Below are positions 28,476 to 36,642 of a DNA stretch of 64,000 nt, one piece after another. The notes below the pieces were generated by a model. The model worked only from the letters and a program-made list of their open reading frames with translations. It ran no database searches and was not told the origin of the DNA. A program made the translations under genes and the position numbers. The stretch spans positions 1 through 64,000 of the forward strand of contig CAYVQF010000028.1 in assembly GCA_964454015.1 (NCBI GenBank), read 5' to 3'. Source of the stretch: CAYVQF01 sp964454015 (GTDB taxonomy: Bacteria > Myxococcota_A > Bradymonadia > UBA4248). Positions within the stretch are counted from its first letter, which is position 1. Every line of letters begins with the position of its first letter.

Positions 28476-29162
28476 CTAGATGGAGAAGTCGAAGCGCACC
28501 CCAACGGTGGCGCCGATGCCGTAGTTGTAGGTGGTCATGTCGGAATAGCTGCCGGGGTTGCTACTCGATGACCGGTCGATGAAGAGGGTGTTGTATTGGA
28601 CGAAGCCGTAGGCCCCCGCCAAAATGAAGGTCTTGTAGGGCTTCATCTGGTAGGCGAGCTGAATCTGCGCCCCCAGCTCGAAACCCTGGATGTCCCACTC
28701 CGTCTTGCCGCCGCCGGTGAACTCCACCTTGGACGAGCCAAAGGCGTAGTTCAGCCACGCCCCCGCTTCGACGGCCTCCATCAGGCGATAGCGCGCCACG
28801 ATACCCACGGACGGCGACGAGAAGGACATCGATTTCGCCGGATTGGCCACACCATCCGTGCCACTCATCCTGTGGGAATCGTAGAAATAATTGAAGTTCA
28901 AACCGGCGCCGATGCCGCCGACGAAGCGCAACAGCGCCGCCGCCTGGAAGCCGCCACCCACGTCGAAGACCGGGTCGCCGTGAGCGACGTTGTCGATGCT
29001 GGCGCTCGCCACGCCCACCTTGGCCGCCACCTCGAATGAGACCTGGGCGCTGGCCGACTGAGGCTCGGCCACCAAGGTCAACGCCATCAAGCTCACCGCC
29101 GTCAGCGCCAACGTCGCCAAACGAACGGCACTGTGATTCGAATACACACGCTCTCGGATCAT
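28476..29162 (-). CDS. Outer-membrane beta-barrel protein
   Basis: A 228-residue exported protein. The ATG at 29162 follows AAGGAGTGAGGAC. A signal peptide with cleavage near SASAQ leads into alternating aromatic/hydrophobic strands (GGGFQAAALLRFVGGIGAGLNFNYFY, PSVGIVARYRLMEAVEAGAWLNYAFG, GFELGAQIQLAYQM) and ends YGIGATVGVRFDFSI. The terminal aromatic-containing strand (FDF-S-I) is typical of outer-membrane insertion signals. It probably forms an eight- to ten-stranded barrel. No enzymatic motif is visible. The HEAT-like gene follows 13 bases downstream. Confidence 0.78.
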   Translation of the reverse strand: MIRERVYSNHSAVRLATLALTAVSLMALTLVAEPQSASAQVSFEVAAKVGVASASIDNVAHGDPVFDVGGGFQAAALLRFVGGIGAGLNFNYFYDSHRMSGTDGVANPAKSMSFSSPSVGIVARYRLMEAVEAGAWLNYAFGSSKVEFTGGGKTEWDIQGFELGAQIQLAYQMKPYKTFILAGAYGFVQYNTLFIDRSSSSNPGSYSDMTTYNYGIGATVGVRFDFSI

Positions 29163-29527
29163 GTCCTCACTCCTTACGTCAATGGGGGCCCAGGCGCGAT
29201 TGCCCGCGGCGGCGCCAATAGCAAATCTCACACCACAAAGACCTGGCTCGTGTCAACTCCGTCGCGACGCCGCCGTCACTGCCCGACAGCGCATCACCCC
29301 TCGCGCAGCTTTCGGCCCGCCCCAGAGCGGCCGCCGCGCGCAAGCGACGGCCGGCACCATAGTCAATTCACCGACCTGGGGCAACTGGCACGCCACCGCT
29401 GGCGCGCCGACAACGCCGCCCCAAGCCCTGCCAAAGGGAGATAAGTTGTTACCATGCCACTGAGCCACTATGCTGAGGCGCAGATGAGCGCGCCCGTCCC
29501 GACTTCGCTGCGCCGCGCCGCGCCGAG
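29163..29527. other. Divergent intergenic region (365 bp)
   Basis: It separates the outer-membrane barrel gene from the MepA-like gene and must hold promoters for both. I could not pick a convincing -35/-10 or -24/-12 pair. No gene, RNA or repeat was seen. Confidence 0.4.
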
Positions 29528-31345
29528 ATGATCATGCCCCGATCCAGCCACTGCATTCTGCCCACCTGCCTGCTCCTGAGTGCCCTCCTCGCACTCGCCG
29601 CCTGTGGGCGCAACGCCTCGGTCGCGGAACGGGACGACCAGACCTCTCAGGAGTCATCGCCCCCGCCACTGACCGCCAGGCCCCTGCCCCAGCCGCCGGC
29701 CCCGCCGCCGACCGCGGCGATTCACAAGCTGCCCGCGCCCACCCTCTCCCGCACCTTCCCCTTCCTCCCCGGCGAAGACCCCCTGGCCACGGTCTCCGTC
29801 GGCGACACCCGCGACGGCTACCTCATCAACGGCACCCCCTTGCCCCTCCCGGGACCGGACTACGACGTCCTCCCCATCCAATACACCCGCGACATCTCCT
29901 ATGGCACGGAAGAGGTCATCGCCCTCATCCTGCACGCAGCGAGCCAGGTCGCCGAGCAATTCCCTGGCGCCGTCCTCTACCTGGGCAACCTGGGCCGGCA
30001 GGAGGGCGGTGACATCCCTTACTCCATCAGCCACAACGCCGGGCGCGACTTCGACCTGGCCTACTTCGCCACGGATCCCCTCGGCTGGCACTCGCCCCCC
30101 CCCGACTTCGTCACCTTCAACCGCAGCCTGCGCTCCAAGGAATTCAACGGCTTCTACCGCTTCGACGTCCCGCGCAACGCCGCCCTCATGGTCGCCTTGG
30201 TCACCCACCCGGACATCCACGTCCAGTACATCTTCATCGCGCGCCACCTCCAGCGCGCCATCATGGATCACCTCAAGGCCGAAGCTGACGAAGACGAAAC
30301 CATCACCACCGCCAGGGAGCGCCTCCTCCAGGTCATGTACGAGCCACGCGGCAGCGCCCCCCATGACGATCACGCCCACGTCCGCCTCTTCTGTAGCGAC
30401 CGCGACCTGTGCGGCGGCTGTGTCGACGTCGGCCGGCGTCACCCCTGGCTCTCCCCCGCCGAGAGCGTCATGGCCGCGTGCCTGGAACGCGTCGCCACAG
30501 TGCTCTACGAGGCGCCGCAACCCCGAGACCGCGCCGCCGCCATTGACCGCCTCGAGCTCCTGGGTGCCACAGCGACCCACCGCGACACCATCGTCGCCGC
30601 CCTCGAGGATCCATCTCCCATGGTGCGCAAGGCCTCCCTCCAAGCCCTCGCCAATCTCCCCGACACCAGCCACATCATCATCGAGCACGACCGCCGCGAG
30701 ACCCACCCGGCCGTGCGCTGCCGCACCATCGCGGCCCTCGCCGGACAGCCCTCGGCCGCCACCATCGCCCACCTGGGCACCCTCCTGAGCCTGGACATCG
30801 CTTGCGAGGATCTCAACCCGCCCGAGCCCATCGCGGCGCGGGCCGCCCACGCCCTAGCGCGGGTGGATCACCCAGACGCCGTCGCGCCACTGGTCGCGAT
30901 CCTGGCCACGGCCCCCCCTGCGGTCCGCCAAGCCGCCGCCGCCGCCCTCACGAACCTCACCAACCGCGGCGACGACCACCCCTGGCTCGAGCTCGAGGGG
31001 GACGCCCTCGGCGCCGCCCTCGACGGGTGGCAGCAGTGGTGGGAGAAGAACCAGCGCTCCTCGCGGGATGCCTGGCTCATTGCCGGTTTTCGCGACGCCG
31101 GCCTCAACGTGCGTCAGCTCGACAACAAGGCCATTCCCCTGCTCCTCGATGCCATCACCGCCGCCCCCCACCTCTCTTACAACGCCCAGCGCGTCCTCAT
31201 GCGCCTGAGCCGGACCTCGCCCCCGAGCCTGAGCTGGAGCACCGACGACGCCCTCTGGCACTGGACCCGCTACTTCAAGCGCAACGCCCGCAAGTTCAAA
31301 GTCGACTTGAGCGACCGCAACGAACGCGGCCAGCGGCTGCGCTGA
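29528..31345 (+). CDS. MepA-like murein endopeptidase lipoprotein fused to HEAT repeats
   Basis: A 605-residue lipoprotein (signal ending LLALAAC, Cys26). After a Pro-rich linker comes a LAS-type zinc peptidase domain like MepA (penicillin-insensitive murein endopeptidase), which cuts D-alanyl-mDAP crosslinks in peptidoglycan. GGDIPYSISHNAGRDFDLAYF gives zinc ligands His169 and Asp176, and HDDHAHVRLFC gives His279, His282 and His284, matching the MepA HDxHxH motif. From about 300 there are HEAT-type repeats (DPSPMVRKASLQALANLPD, IAARAAHALARVDHPDAVAPLV) not found in MepA, probably a protein-binding arm. ATG at 29528 is used; another ATG lies two codons on. It is convergent (14 bases) with the next lipoprotein gene. 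Confidence 0.85.
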   Translation: MIMPRSSHCILPTCLLLSALLALAACGRNASVAERDDQTSQESSPPPLTARPLPQPPAPPPTAAIHKLPAPTLSRTFPFLPGEDPLATVSVGDTRDGYLINGTPLPLPGPDYDVLPIQYTRDISYGTEEVIALILHAASQVAEQFPGAVLYLGNLGRQEGGDIPYSISHNAGRDFDLAYFATDPLGWHSPPPDFVTFNRSLRSKEFNGFYRFDVPRNAALMVALVTHPDIHVQYIFIARHLQRAIMDHLKAEADEDETITTARERLLQVMYEPRGSAPHDDHAHVRLFCSDRDLCGGCVDVGRRHPWLSPAESVMAACLERVATVLYEAPQPRDRAAAIDRLELLGATATHRDTIVAALEDPSPMVRKASLQALANLPDTSHIIIEHDRRETHPAVRCRTIAALAGQPSAATIAHLGTLLSLDIACEDLNPPEPIAARAAHALARVDHPDAVAPLVAILATAPPAVRQAAAAALTNLTNRGDDHPWLELEGDALGAALDGWQQWWEKNQRSSRDAWLIAGFRDAGLNVRQLDNKAIPLLLDAITAAPHLSYNAQRVLMRLSRTSPPSLSWSTDDALWHWTRYFKRNARKFKVDLSDRNERGQRLR

Positions 31346-31359
31346 ACCCGTGACGCACC

Positions 31360-32346
31360 TCAGCGCACCACCACCTCGAAATCCGCCGCGACCCACTCCT
31401 CCCACACCGCGCCGCCGCGCTTGGCACCCCGTTCGTAGTGTTCGAGGACGTAGCGACCGTGCACGACATAGCGCCCTTTCTTGGCGAAGGCGAACCACTT
31501 GCTCAGGCTCACCTCGTCGGTGAACACCCCGCCCGGGGCGATGGTCTGCAACATCCCCGTGCCGCCGAAATTCATCGACGAACCTACGTCTTCCACGGGC
31601 TCCCCGTCCAGGGTCGCAGAGAACTCGAACTGGTTGTCCCGCTCGCCCCGGTTGCGCCCCCCCTTCATGAAGGTCACCGCCTCGGTGCCGCCGTTCTCGA
31701 TCCGCAGGGTCACCTTCACCTCCTCCTTGGGCTTATAGGCCGCCTTCCCAGGGCTAAAGGTGACCAAGAGGGGCGACCTCGGCGCCTGGCGCGCCTGCAC
31801 TTGCGTCCCCCAATGGGAGGCCACCTCTGCCGCCACCGCCGCCCCGCTGATTGGGAAGGTCAGGTGGGTGGTGCGCTGTTGCGACCCCCCCAGCGATTCC
31901 AGACACAGAACGTGCTCCCCCACCACCATGAGCCAACGCAGCGCCGCGTGGTCCTCAGCCCACGGCACATCCACCGTGACGTGGAAGAGCGTGTTGTCAT
32001 TGTTGACCGCCCGCACCACCACCGCCTCGGGCGTGACCTCGAAGCGCGCCCCCTGGGGCTGCTCACCGCCCCCCTGACAGCGCACCAGCGGCCCTTCACC
32101 CGCCGCACCAACGCGGTACAGGCCATTCGCCACAGGTGCCACCGAGGGTGACATCTCTTCACCCGCACCCTCAGCTCCAGCCGCCTCATCCCCTGGCGAT
32201 TCCGGCACCGACTCGGCTGGCGCGCCTGAGGTCTCCGTGCCCGCAGGTGAGGGCGCAACCCGCTTCAACTCCGGCGCTCTGTCCTGGCAGCCAACCATCA
32301 GGCACAAGGCCATCAACCCCAACCCACCCAAGCGCTGCAACTGCAT
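31360..32346 (-). CDS. Lipoprotein with C-terminal beta domain
   Basis: A 328-residue lipoprotein of unknown function. The ATG at 32346 has GGAGG 7 bases upstream, and the signal ends LCLMVGC. An Ala/Glu/Pro linker is followed by beta-strand-rich sequence. The last part (YKPKEEVKVTLRIENGGTEAVTFMKGG...RDNQFEFSATLDGEPV...GGVFTDEVSLSKWFAFAKKGRYVVHGRYVLE) looks like the intracellular-proteinase-inhibitor/Ig-like beta sandwich found in many bacterial surface proteins. No catalytic motif is seen. Confidence 0.65.
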   Translation of the reverse strand: MQLQRLGGLGLMALCLMVGCQDRAPELKRVAPSPAGTETSGAPAESVPESPGDEAAGAEGAGEEMSPSVAPVANGLYRVGAAGEGPLVRCQGGGEQPQGARFEVTPEAVVVRAVNNDNTLFHVTVDVPWAEDHAALRWLMVVGEHVLCLESLGGSQQRTTHLTFPISGAAVAAEVASHWGTQVQARQAPRSPLLVTFSPGKAAYKPKEEVKVTLRIENGGTEAVTFMKGGRNRGERDNQFEFSATLDGEPVEDVGSSMNFGGTGMLQTIAPGGVFTDEVSLSKWFAFAKKGRYVVHGRYVLEHYERGAKRGGAVWEEWVAADFEVVVR

Positions 32347-32471
32347 CCCACACCTCCACCTCTTCGCCCCCTCCATCAGGGACGGCTTCGGCCTAGGTGC
32401 AGCGCAGCGCACCTATCCGAACAAAGCCCGTGGCACCACGGCAACCGCTCCCCCAACCGCCGCCATCGACC

Positions 32472-33512
32472 TCACGGCTTCTTCTTGATCAACGTAGGAA
32501 TGGACAAGAACAAAATGGCGACCAAAATCACCCCCGCCGCCGCAAACTGATAGTTCGACGGCAACTTCAGATCGAGGATGAAGTAGAGCAATAGAGAAGC
32601 ACAGACGCCCGCCAACACACTCGACGATCGGTTCACCGGCACGGCAAAAGCCGTCTCGCTGCGATCCAAGAGCACCAGCGTCCCGAAGAGCCCCGTCCCA
32701 TAGCTGAAGAGCCCCACTAAGACCACCCAGCCCCATATGGGCGTGCTCCAAATCGACACGAAGCCTTCACGCAACAGGTAAAAAGGACCACTGTCGCCGC
32801 CGCCAAGCACCAAAGCCAGCAACCCCATCAGGAGCAGCACCGACGGCGCCGCCACCATCTGCTCTTCCACGAAGTAGCCCTTGGTCACCCGCGGATCGTC
32901 GCTCTTGCCCAAACGACTCATGAACTGCAGCCGGATAAAGTAGGCCGTCAGATAAACCCCGACATCGACGAGCAGCAGGACATTCACCGCGAAGCGGCTC
33001 GTCCCCGGCCGCACCGGCTCGGCAAAGGCCACGAAGAGCGCCATAATGGCCAGCGCCAAGCCCGCCCACGAGAACCACCGCACGTGCCGCCCCGTAATCC
33101 GGTCCACCACGGGACTCATGATCAGCACCCCACCGCGCATCAACAGCATCGCAAAAACGATGGACACCCCCTCGATGGTGTAAGACAGGGTCGTCGTCAC
33201 GATGATCAGCCCCGAACACAGCCCCGACAAAAAGGTCCACTTCGTCGGCCGCGGCAGCGTCAGCGATCCCACTTGAAAGTGGTGCGCAAAACGCCACCAC
33301 CGCATCGCCGAGATGAACACCACCATCCCCACCAACGACGCCATCACCGAACCCGGCAAAATCTGGAAGGTGTCGAGCTGCGTCCCCCCCAGCGACCCGG
33401 AAGTCAACGCTTTGGTCAACGCGCTGTAGGGCACATAGCTGGCAAAATAGCCAAAAGCAAAGACCCAAATAATGTAAGCACCCCAACTCTTTTCACTTTT
33501 TTGCGCTTCCAT
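32472..33512 (-). CDS. DMT/EamA-like multi-pass membrane protein
   Basis: A 346-residue inner-membrane protein. The ATG at 33512 is preceded by GGGAGGACCT. I count about ten hydrophobic segments in two halves, the arrangement of drug/metabolite transporters. Examples are YIIWVFAFGYFASYVPYSALT, FLSGLCSGLIIVTTTLSYTI, FSWAGLALAIMALFVAF, FAVNVLLLVDVGVYLTAYFI and FAAAGVILVAILFLSIP. Substrate is unknown and similarity to characterised members is distant. It is alone, 125 bases upstream of the lipoprotein on the same strand. Confidence 0.68.
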   Translation of the reverse strand: MEAQKSEKSWGAYIIWVFAFGYFASYVPYSALTKALTSGSLGGTQLDTFQILPGSVMASLVGMVVFISAMRWWRFAHHFQVGSLTLPRPTKWTFLSGLCSGLIIVTTTLSYTIEGVSIVFAMLLMRGGVLIMSPVVDRITGRHVRWFSWAGLALAIMALFVAFAEPVRPGTSRFAVNVLLLVDVGVYLTAYFIRLQFMSRLGKSDDPRVTKGYFVEEQMVAAPSVLLLMGLLALVLGGGDSGPFYLLREGFVSIWSTPIWGWVVLVGLFSYGTGLFGTLVLLDRSETAFAVPVNRSSSVLAGVCASLLLYFILDLKLPSNYQFAAAGVILVAILFLSIPTLIKKKP

Positions 33513-33820
33513 AGGTCCTCCCTTCAAAGACGAGACCAACGCTAGCCCAAAGCTCCGCACCAAGACAAGCCCCTGCCAACCCAAGGTCCTCACCTTGCCA
33601 AGCTGCGAAGCCTGGATCCACCCGCGTCGGGCGCCCACCCGCTCCCGCGGGGATTGTCATCGGTACCCAGCGAGCGTACCCTTGACGGCGCCGCACCAAC
33701 GCCTCCGCTTGGAGCACCCCATGGGGCATGCCCCACCTTTGCATCACGCACCACCTTCACCCCCTCCCCCACTGGGACCACGCTTCATCTTCAACGCCTA
33801 CGTGCACCCCGAGGTCAACC
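33513..33820. other. Divergent intergenic region with nested palindromes (308 bp)
   Basis: It lies between the DMT-like gene and the next plus-strand gene. It contains CCCCATGGGG (33717-33726) and GGGGCATGCCCC (33723-33734), two perfect palindromes sharing the GGGG, so the two hairpins are mutually exclusive in RNA. No clear promoter or gene was seen. Confidence 0.45.
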
Positions 33821-34606
33821 ATGCGTCTCCCGCTGTCAGCCCTCCTCTCCCTCGCCCTCCTCGGGCTCACCGCGCCATCCCTCGCCCGCGCCGATGGGCC
33901 CGATAAGGTCTCCATCTACGAATCCGAAGACTGGATCGCGGCCCGCATCGCCGCCTCCAAACGCGGCGAGCGAGAGATCCTCCAGATCCCCATCGTGACG
34001 CGCTCCTTCGGCTGGGGCTCCATGGCGCCCCGACACTACCTCGGCGAGAGCCCCGACACCTTCGGGCCCGGTCCATGGCTCGCCCCCAGCGGCGCCGAGC
34101 TTCCAAGCGTCTCCGATGAAAGCGGCGGCGTCGCCTTGGTCGAAGGCTACTTCACCGGCACCACCACCAAAGAAGATCTCCGCAACGCCGACGGCGAGCC
34201 TGAAGAGTGGCTCTACACCCTCCACGACTTCGAAGTGATCGCCGCGCGCCCCCTCAAAGACAGCGACGATGACCTCATGCTGCACCGCCTCCTCTGGGGC
34301 GCCGCCGCACGCGACGATGCCCCCCCCTTCTCCGACGACCGCCCCCACCTGGTCATCGTCAAGAGCATCACCCACCGCGGCGACAGCCTCGCCAAGGGGC
34401 AACAGCGCGCCGCCAAGGAGGTCCAGACGCTCAAAGACGCTGGCTTCGCCGACGCCACCTCCTTCGACAGCCGCCGCGCCTCAGCCCTGGCCTGTTGCTT
34501 CGAGACGGTCATCGCCGGCCGCTTCGCAACCGAAGCAGAAGCCGTCACCTTGCGCAAAGCGCTGGACGCCAAGAAAATCAAAGCCTACGTCAAGAAAGGC
34601 TGGTGA
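33821..34606 (+). CDS. Exported protein of unknown function
   Basis: A 261-residue protein with a cleavable signal peptide (MRLPLSALLSLALLGL...SLARA). The ATG at 33821 follows CGAGGTCAACC. The mature part is soluble, with RSFGWGSMAPRHYLGESPDTFGPGPWLAPSG and VALVEGYFTGTTTKEDL. The end (KGQQRAAKEVQTLKDAGFADATSFDSRRASALACCFETVIAGRFATEAEAVTLRKAL) resembles an SPOR-type peptidoglycan-binding fold, in which a residue-pair repeat spans AGF and AEAVTLRKAL. That assignment is only suggestive. Confidence 0.6.
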   Translation: MRLPLSALLSLALLGLTAPSLARADGPDKVSIYESEDWIAARIAASKRGEREILQIPIVTRSFGWGSMAPRHYLGESPDTFGPGPWLAPSGAELPSVSDESGGVALVEGYFTGTTTKEDLRNADGEPEEWLYTLHDFEVIAARPLKDSDDDLMLHRLLWGAAARDDAPPFSDDRPHLVIVKSITHRGDSLAKGQQRAAKEVQTLKDAGFADATSFDSRRASALACCFETVIAGRFATEAEAVTLRKALDAKKIKAYVKKGW

Positions 34607-34748
34607 GTCGAAGGCGCAGTGGCGCGCCCGCCCACCCCCAATCGGCTGTGTTATTTTTGCCACAGCGCTGCCCTTGGACCCGCGACGCCGGCCCCGGACC
34701 CGCTAAGCTACGCCGAGCAAACCCATTAAATCATAGACATATTCTCCT

Positions 34749-34764
34749 TGGCACTCTTCTGGCA
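34749..34764 (+). promoter_or_regulatory. Candidate sigma-54 (-24/-12) promoter
   Basis: TGGCAC-N5-TGGCA keeps the invariant GG and GC exactly 10 bases apart, as in the consensus TGGCAC-N5-TTGCA with one mismatch in the -12 box. A start site about 12 bases on would give a short leader to the RTX-like lipoprotein start at 34814, which has AAGGAG at 34802. Its location just before a gene supports it; no enhancer site was identified. Confidence 0.42.
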
Positions 34765-34813
34765 GGAGCGGCGCTCTGCGGCTTCTGACCCGCCATCGCC
34801 CAAGGAGACGGAC

Positions 34814-36478
34814 ATGTGTCGCCCACGCCCCCCGCACCATCCCTTCATTACCATCGCCATCCTCACCCTCGCCATCACCTCCTGCGAATTCCTCGATCAC
34901 ATGGATCAGTACTTCGCGCCCCCCGACGACCTCACCCCTGTCGAGCACACCGCCACCGCCGCGGCTTTGGCTCGCGAATCCATCCTCAGCGCTCGGCCCC
35001 AGAGCAGCGCCCTCTACCTCGACCAGCTCGCCTTCCTCCTCCCTGGGACCAACATCGTCGCCCTCGTGGCCGGTCACTCCGCCACCGCCCCTGGCGAAAT
35101 CCCCCAGGATTGCCCCTTCCTCAGCGCGCCTTCTGACGGCTTGGCCGTCCCCTGCGCCCGCCTCCTCACCGCCGCCACCCAGGCCTCGCGCTTTGCCTCC
35201 TCGAACCTGGCCTCGAGCGTCATGAGCCAGACCCTGGGCAGCCGCAGCGTCACCCCCGGCGAGCGCGCTTTCGTCGGCGCCTGGGCTCAGGAGGCGGTGC
35301 TCTCGGGTCTGGTGACTAGCACCATCCAATCCCTCGATGTCATGCGCGCCGTCGACCTCTGCGACGACACCAACACCCCGGCCAAGCAAGCCGCCGAGCT
35401 GGGCCAGCGCCAAGGTCGGGTCATCTTCCGCAACACCTACGACGCCATGCGCCCCGATCTCCCGCGCAGCCAGTGCAACACGGACATCCTGGCCACCACA
35501 ATCCTCGCCGAGGCCCGCAAGCGCGCCGCCGACTTCAACGCCGGCACCTCCATCTGCCTCGGCGTCGATCCCAGCCACTTCGCCCAGAGCGTCGACCTCC
35601 TCGAGATGGAGAACCTCCGCATCGCCGCCGTCGACGAGGGGCTGGAGCAGGAATTTGAGCTGCTGCGCGTCGAGCTGGTCGAGAAGTGGACCTGCGATCC
35701 CGAGACGACCTACGATCCCAGCGATCCCTGCCAATGCTACGCCCGCTACTCCGGTCGCGGCCCGGTCTTCTGCTACCTCCAGAGCCAATACCGCGCCGAG
35801 CTCAACATCGACACCCCCTTCTCAGGCACCCAGCTCCAGCGCATGTCCGATCGCGGCGTCCCCCAGTGCGCCGGCGACAACAGCAACGCCCAGCCCATCG
35901 GCAGCCCCCTGGTCTTCGATCTCGATCACGACGGCATCCACCTCTCCTCGCGCGCCACCACGCCCTTCGACCTCGCCGATACCGGCGAAATCGTTCGCTT
36001 TTCCGCTCTCACTGGCCGCGACGCCCTCTTGGTCCTCGACCTCGATGGCAACGGCCGCATCGACTCTGGGGCCGAACTCTTCGGCAACCACACCTGGTGC
36101 GGGCAACGCCGCTGCGCCGACGGCGTCGAAGCCATCCAGCACTATGACAGCGACGGCAACGGCCGCATCGACGCCAACGACCCCGTCTTCTCTCAGTTGC
36201 GCCTCTGGCATGATGCCAACCACGATGGCGTCGCCCAGCCAGGCGAACTGAGCACCCTGCGCCAGGAAGGCATCGCCTACATCGATCTCAGCCCGCGCAT
36301 GGACCTGGCGTGGACCGATCGCCTGGGCAACAGCGCCGTGCGCGCCATTACCTTCGTCCGTGACGATCAGCGCCAGGGCGAGGTCCACGACGTGTGGTTC
36401 GCCCTCACCTTCGACGATTTCCCAGTCGACGTGCGCAGCTCCGGCATCAGCTCCCGCTTGGCCCAAGCCCTACGCTGA
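34814..36478 (+). CDS. Calcium-binding RTX/FrpC-like lipoprotein
   Basis: A 554-residue lipoprotein; the ATG at 34814 has AAGGAG 7 bases upstream and the signal ends LAITSC. The middle is unassigned and Cys-containing. The C-terminal part (about 370-490) carries the conserved block of RTX/FrpC-type proteins: DLDHDGIHL, RDALLVLDLDGNGRIDSGAELFGNHT, YDSDGNGRIDANDPVFSQLRLWHDANHDGVAQPGEL. These contain EF-hand-like DxDxDG calcium loops. There are no GGxGxD nonapeptide repeats and no type I export genes nearby, and the lipobox implies Sec/Lol export instead. A candidate sigma-54 promoter precedes it. Confidence 0.78.
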   Translation: MCRPRPPHHPFITIAILTLAITSCEFLDHMDQYFAPPDDLTPVEHTATAAALARESILSARPQSSALYLDQLAFLLPGTNIVALVAGHSATAPGEIPQDCPFLSAPSDGLAVPCARLLTAATQASRFASSNLASSVMSQTLGSRSVTPGERAFVGAWAQEAVLSGLVTSTIQSLDVMRAVDLCDDTNTPAKQAAELGQRQGRVIFRNTYDAMRPDLPRSQCNTDILATTILAEARKRAADFNAGTSICLGVDPSHFAQSVDLLEMENLRIAAVDEGLEQEFELLRVELVEKWTCDPETTYDPSDPCQCYARYSGRGPVFCYLQSQYRAELNIDTPFSGTQLQRMSDRGVPQCAGDNSNAQPIGSPLVFDLDHDGIHLSSRATTPFDLADTGEIVRFSALTGRDALLVLDLDGNGRIDSGAELFGNHTWCGQRRCADGVEAIQHYDSDGNGRIDANDPVFSQLRLWHDANHDGVAQPGELSTLRQEGIAYIDLSPRMDLAWTDRLGNSAVRAITFVRDDQRQGEVHDVWFALTFDDFPVDVRSSGISSRLAQALR

Positions 36479-36504
36479 CCCCTCGCACCCGCACGTGGAG
36501 CAAC

Positions 36505-36525
36505 GCCCTGAGGGCGCTAAGCGCC
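36505..36525. terminator. Hairpin cluster after the RTX-like gene
   Basis: GCCC-TGA-GGGC (36505-36515) overlaps GGCGCT-A-AGCGCC (36513-36525), starting 27 bases after the stop codon. Position suits a terminator, but no U-tract follows. Confidence 0.25.
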
Positions 36526-36642
36526 GATATCAACGGCCATTGCGCCCTTGTCCTCTATGTTGGATGATGCACATCTCAGCATGCACCGCGGTGCCGTGCT
36601 CGACCCGCTCACCTCCGCCACCTGCTCCAAGGATCACGCGTC

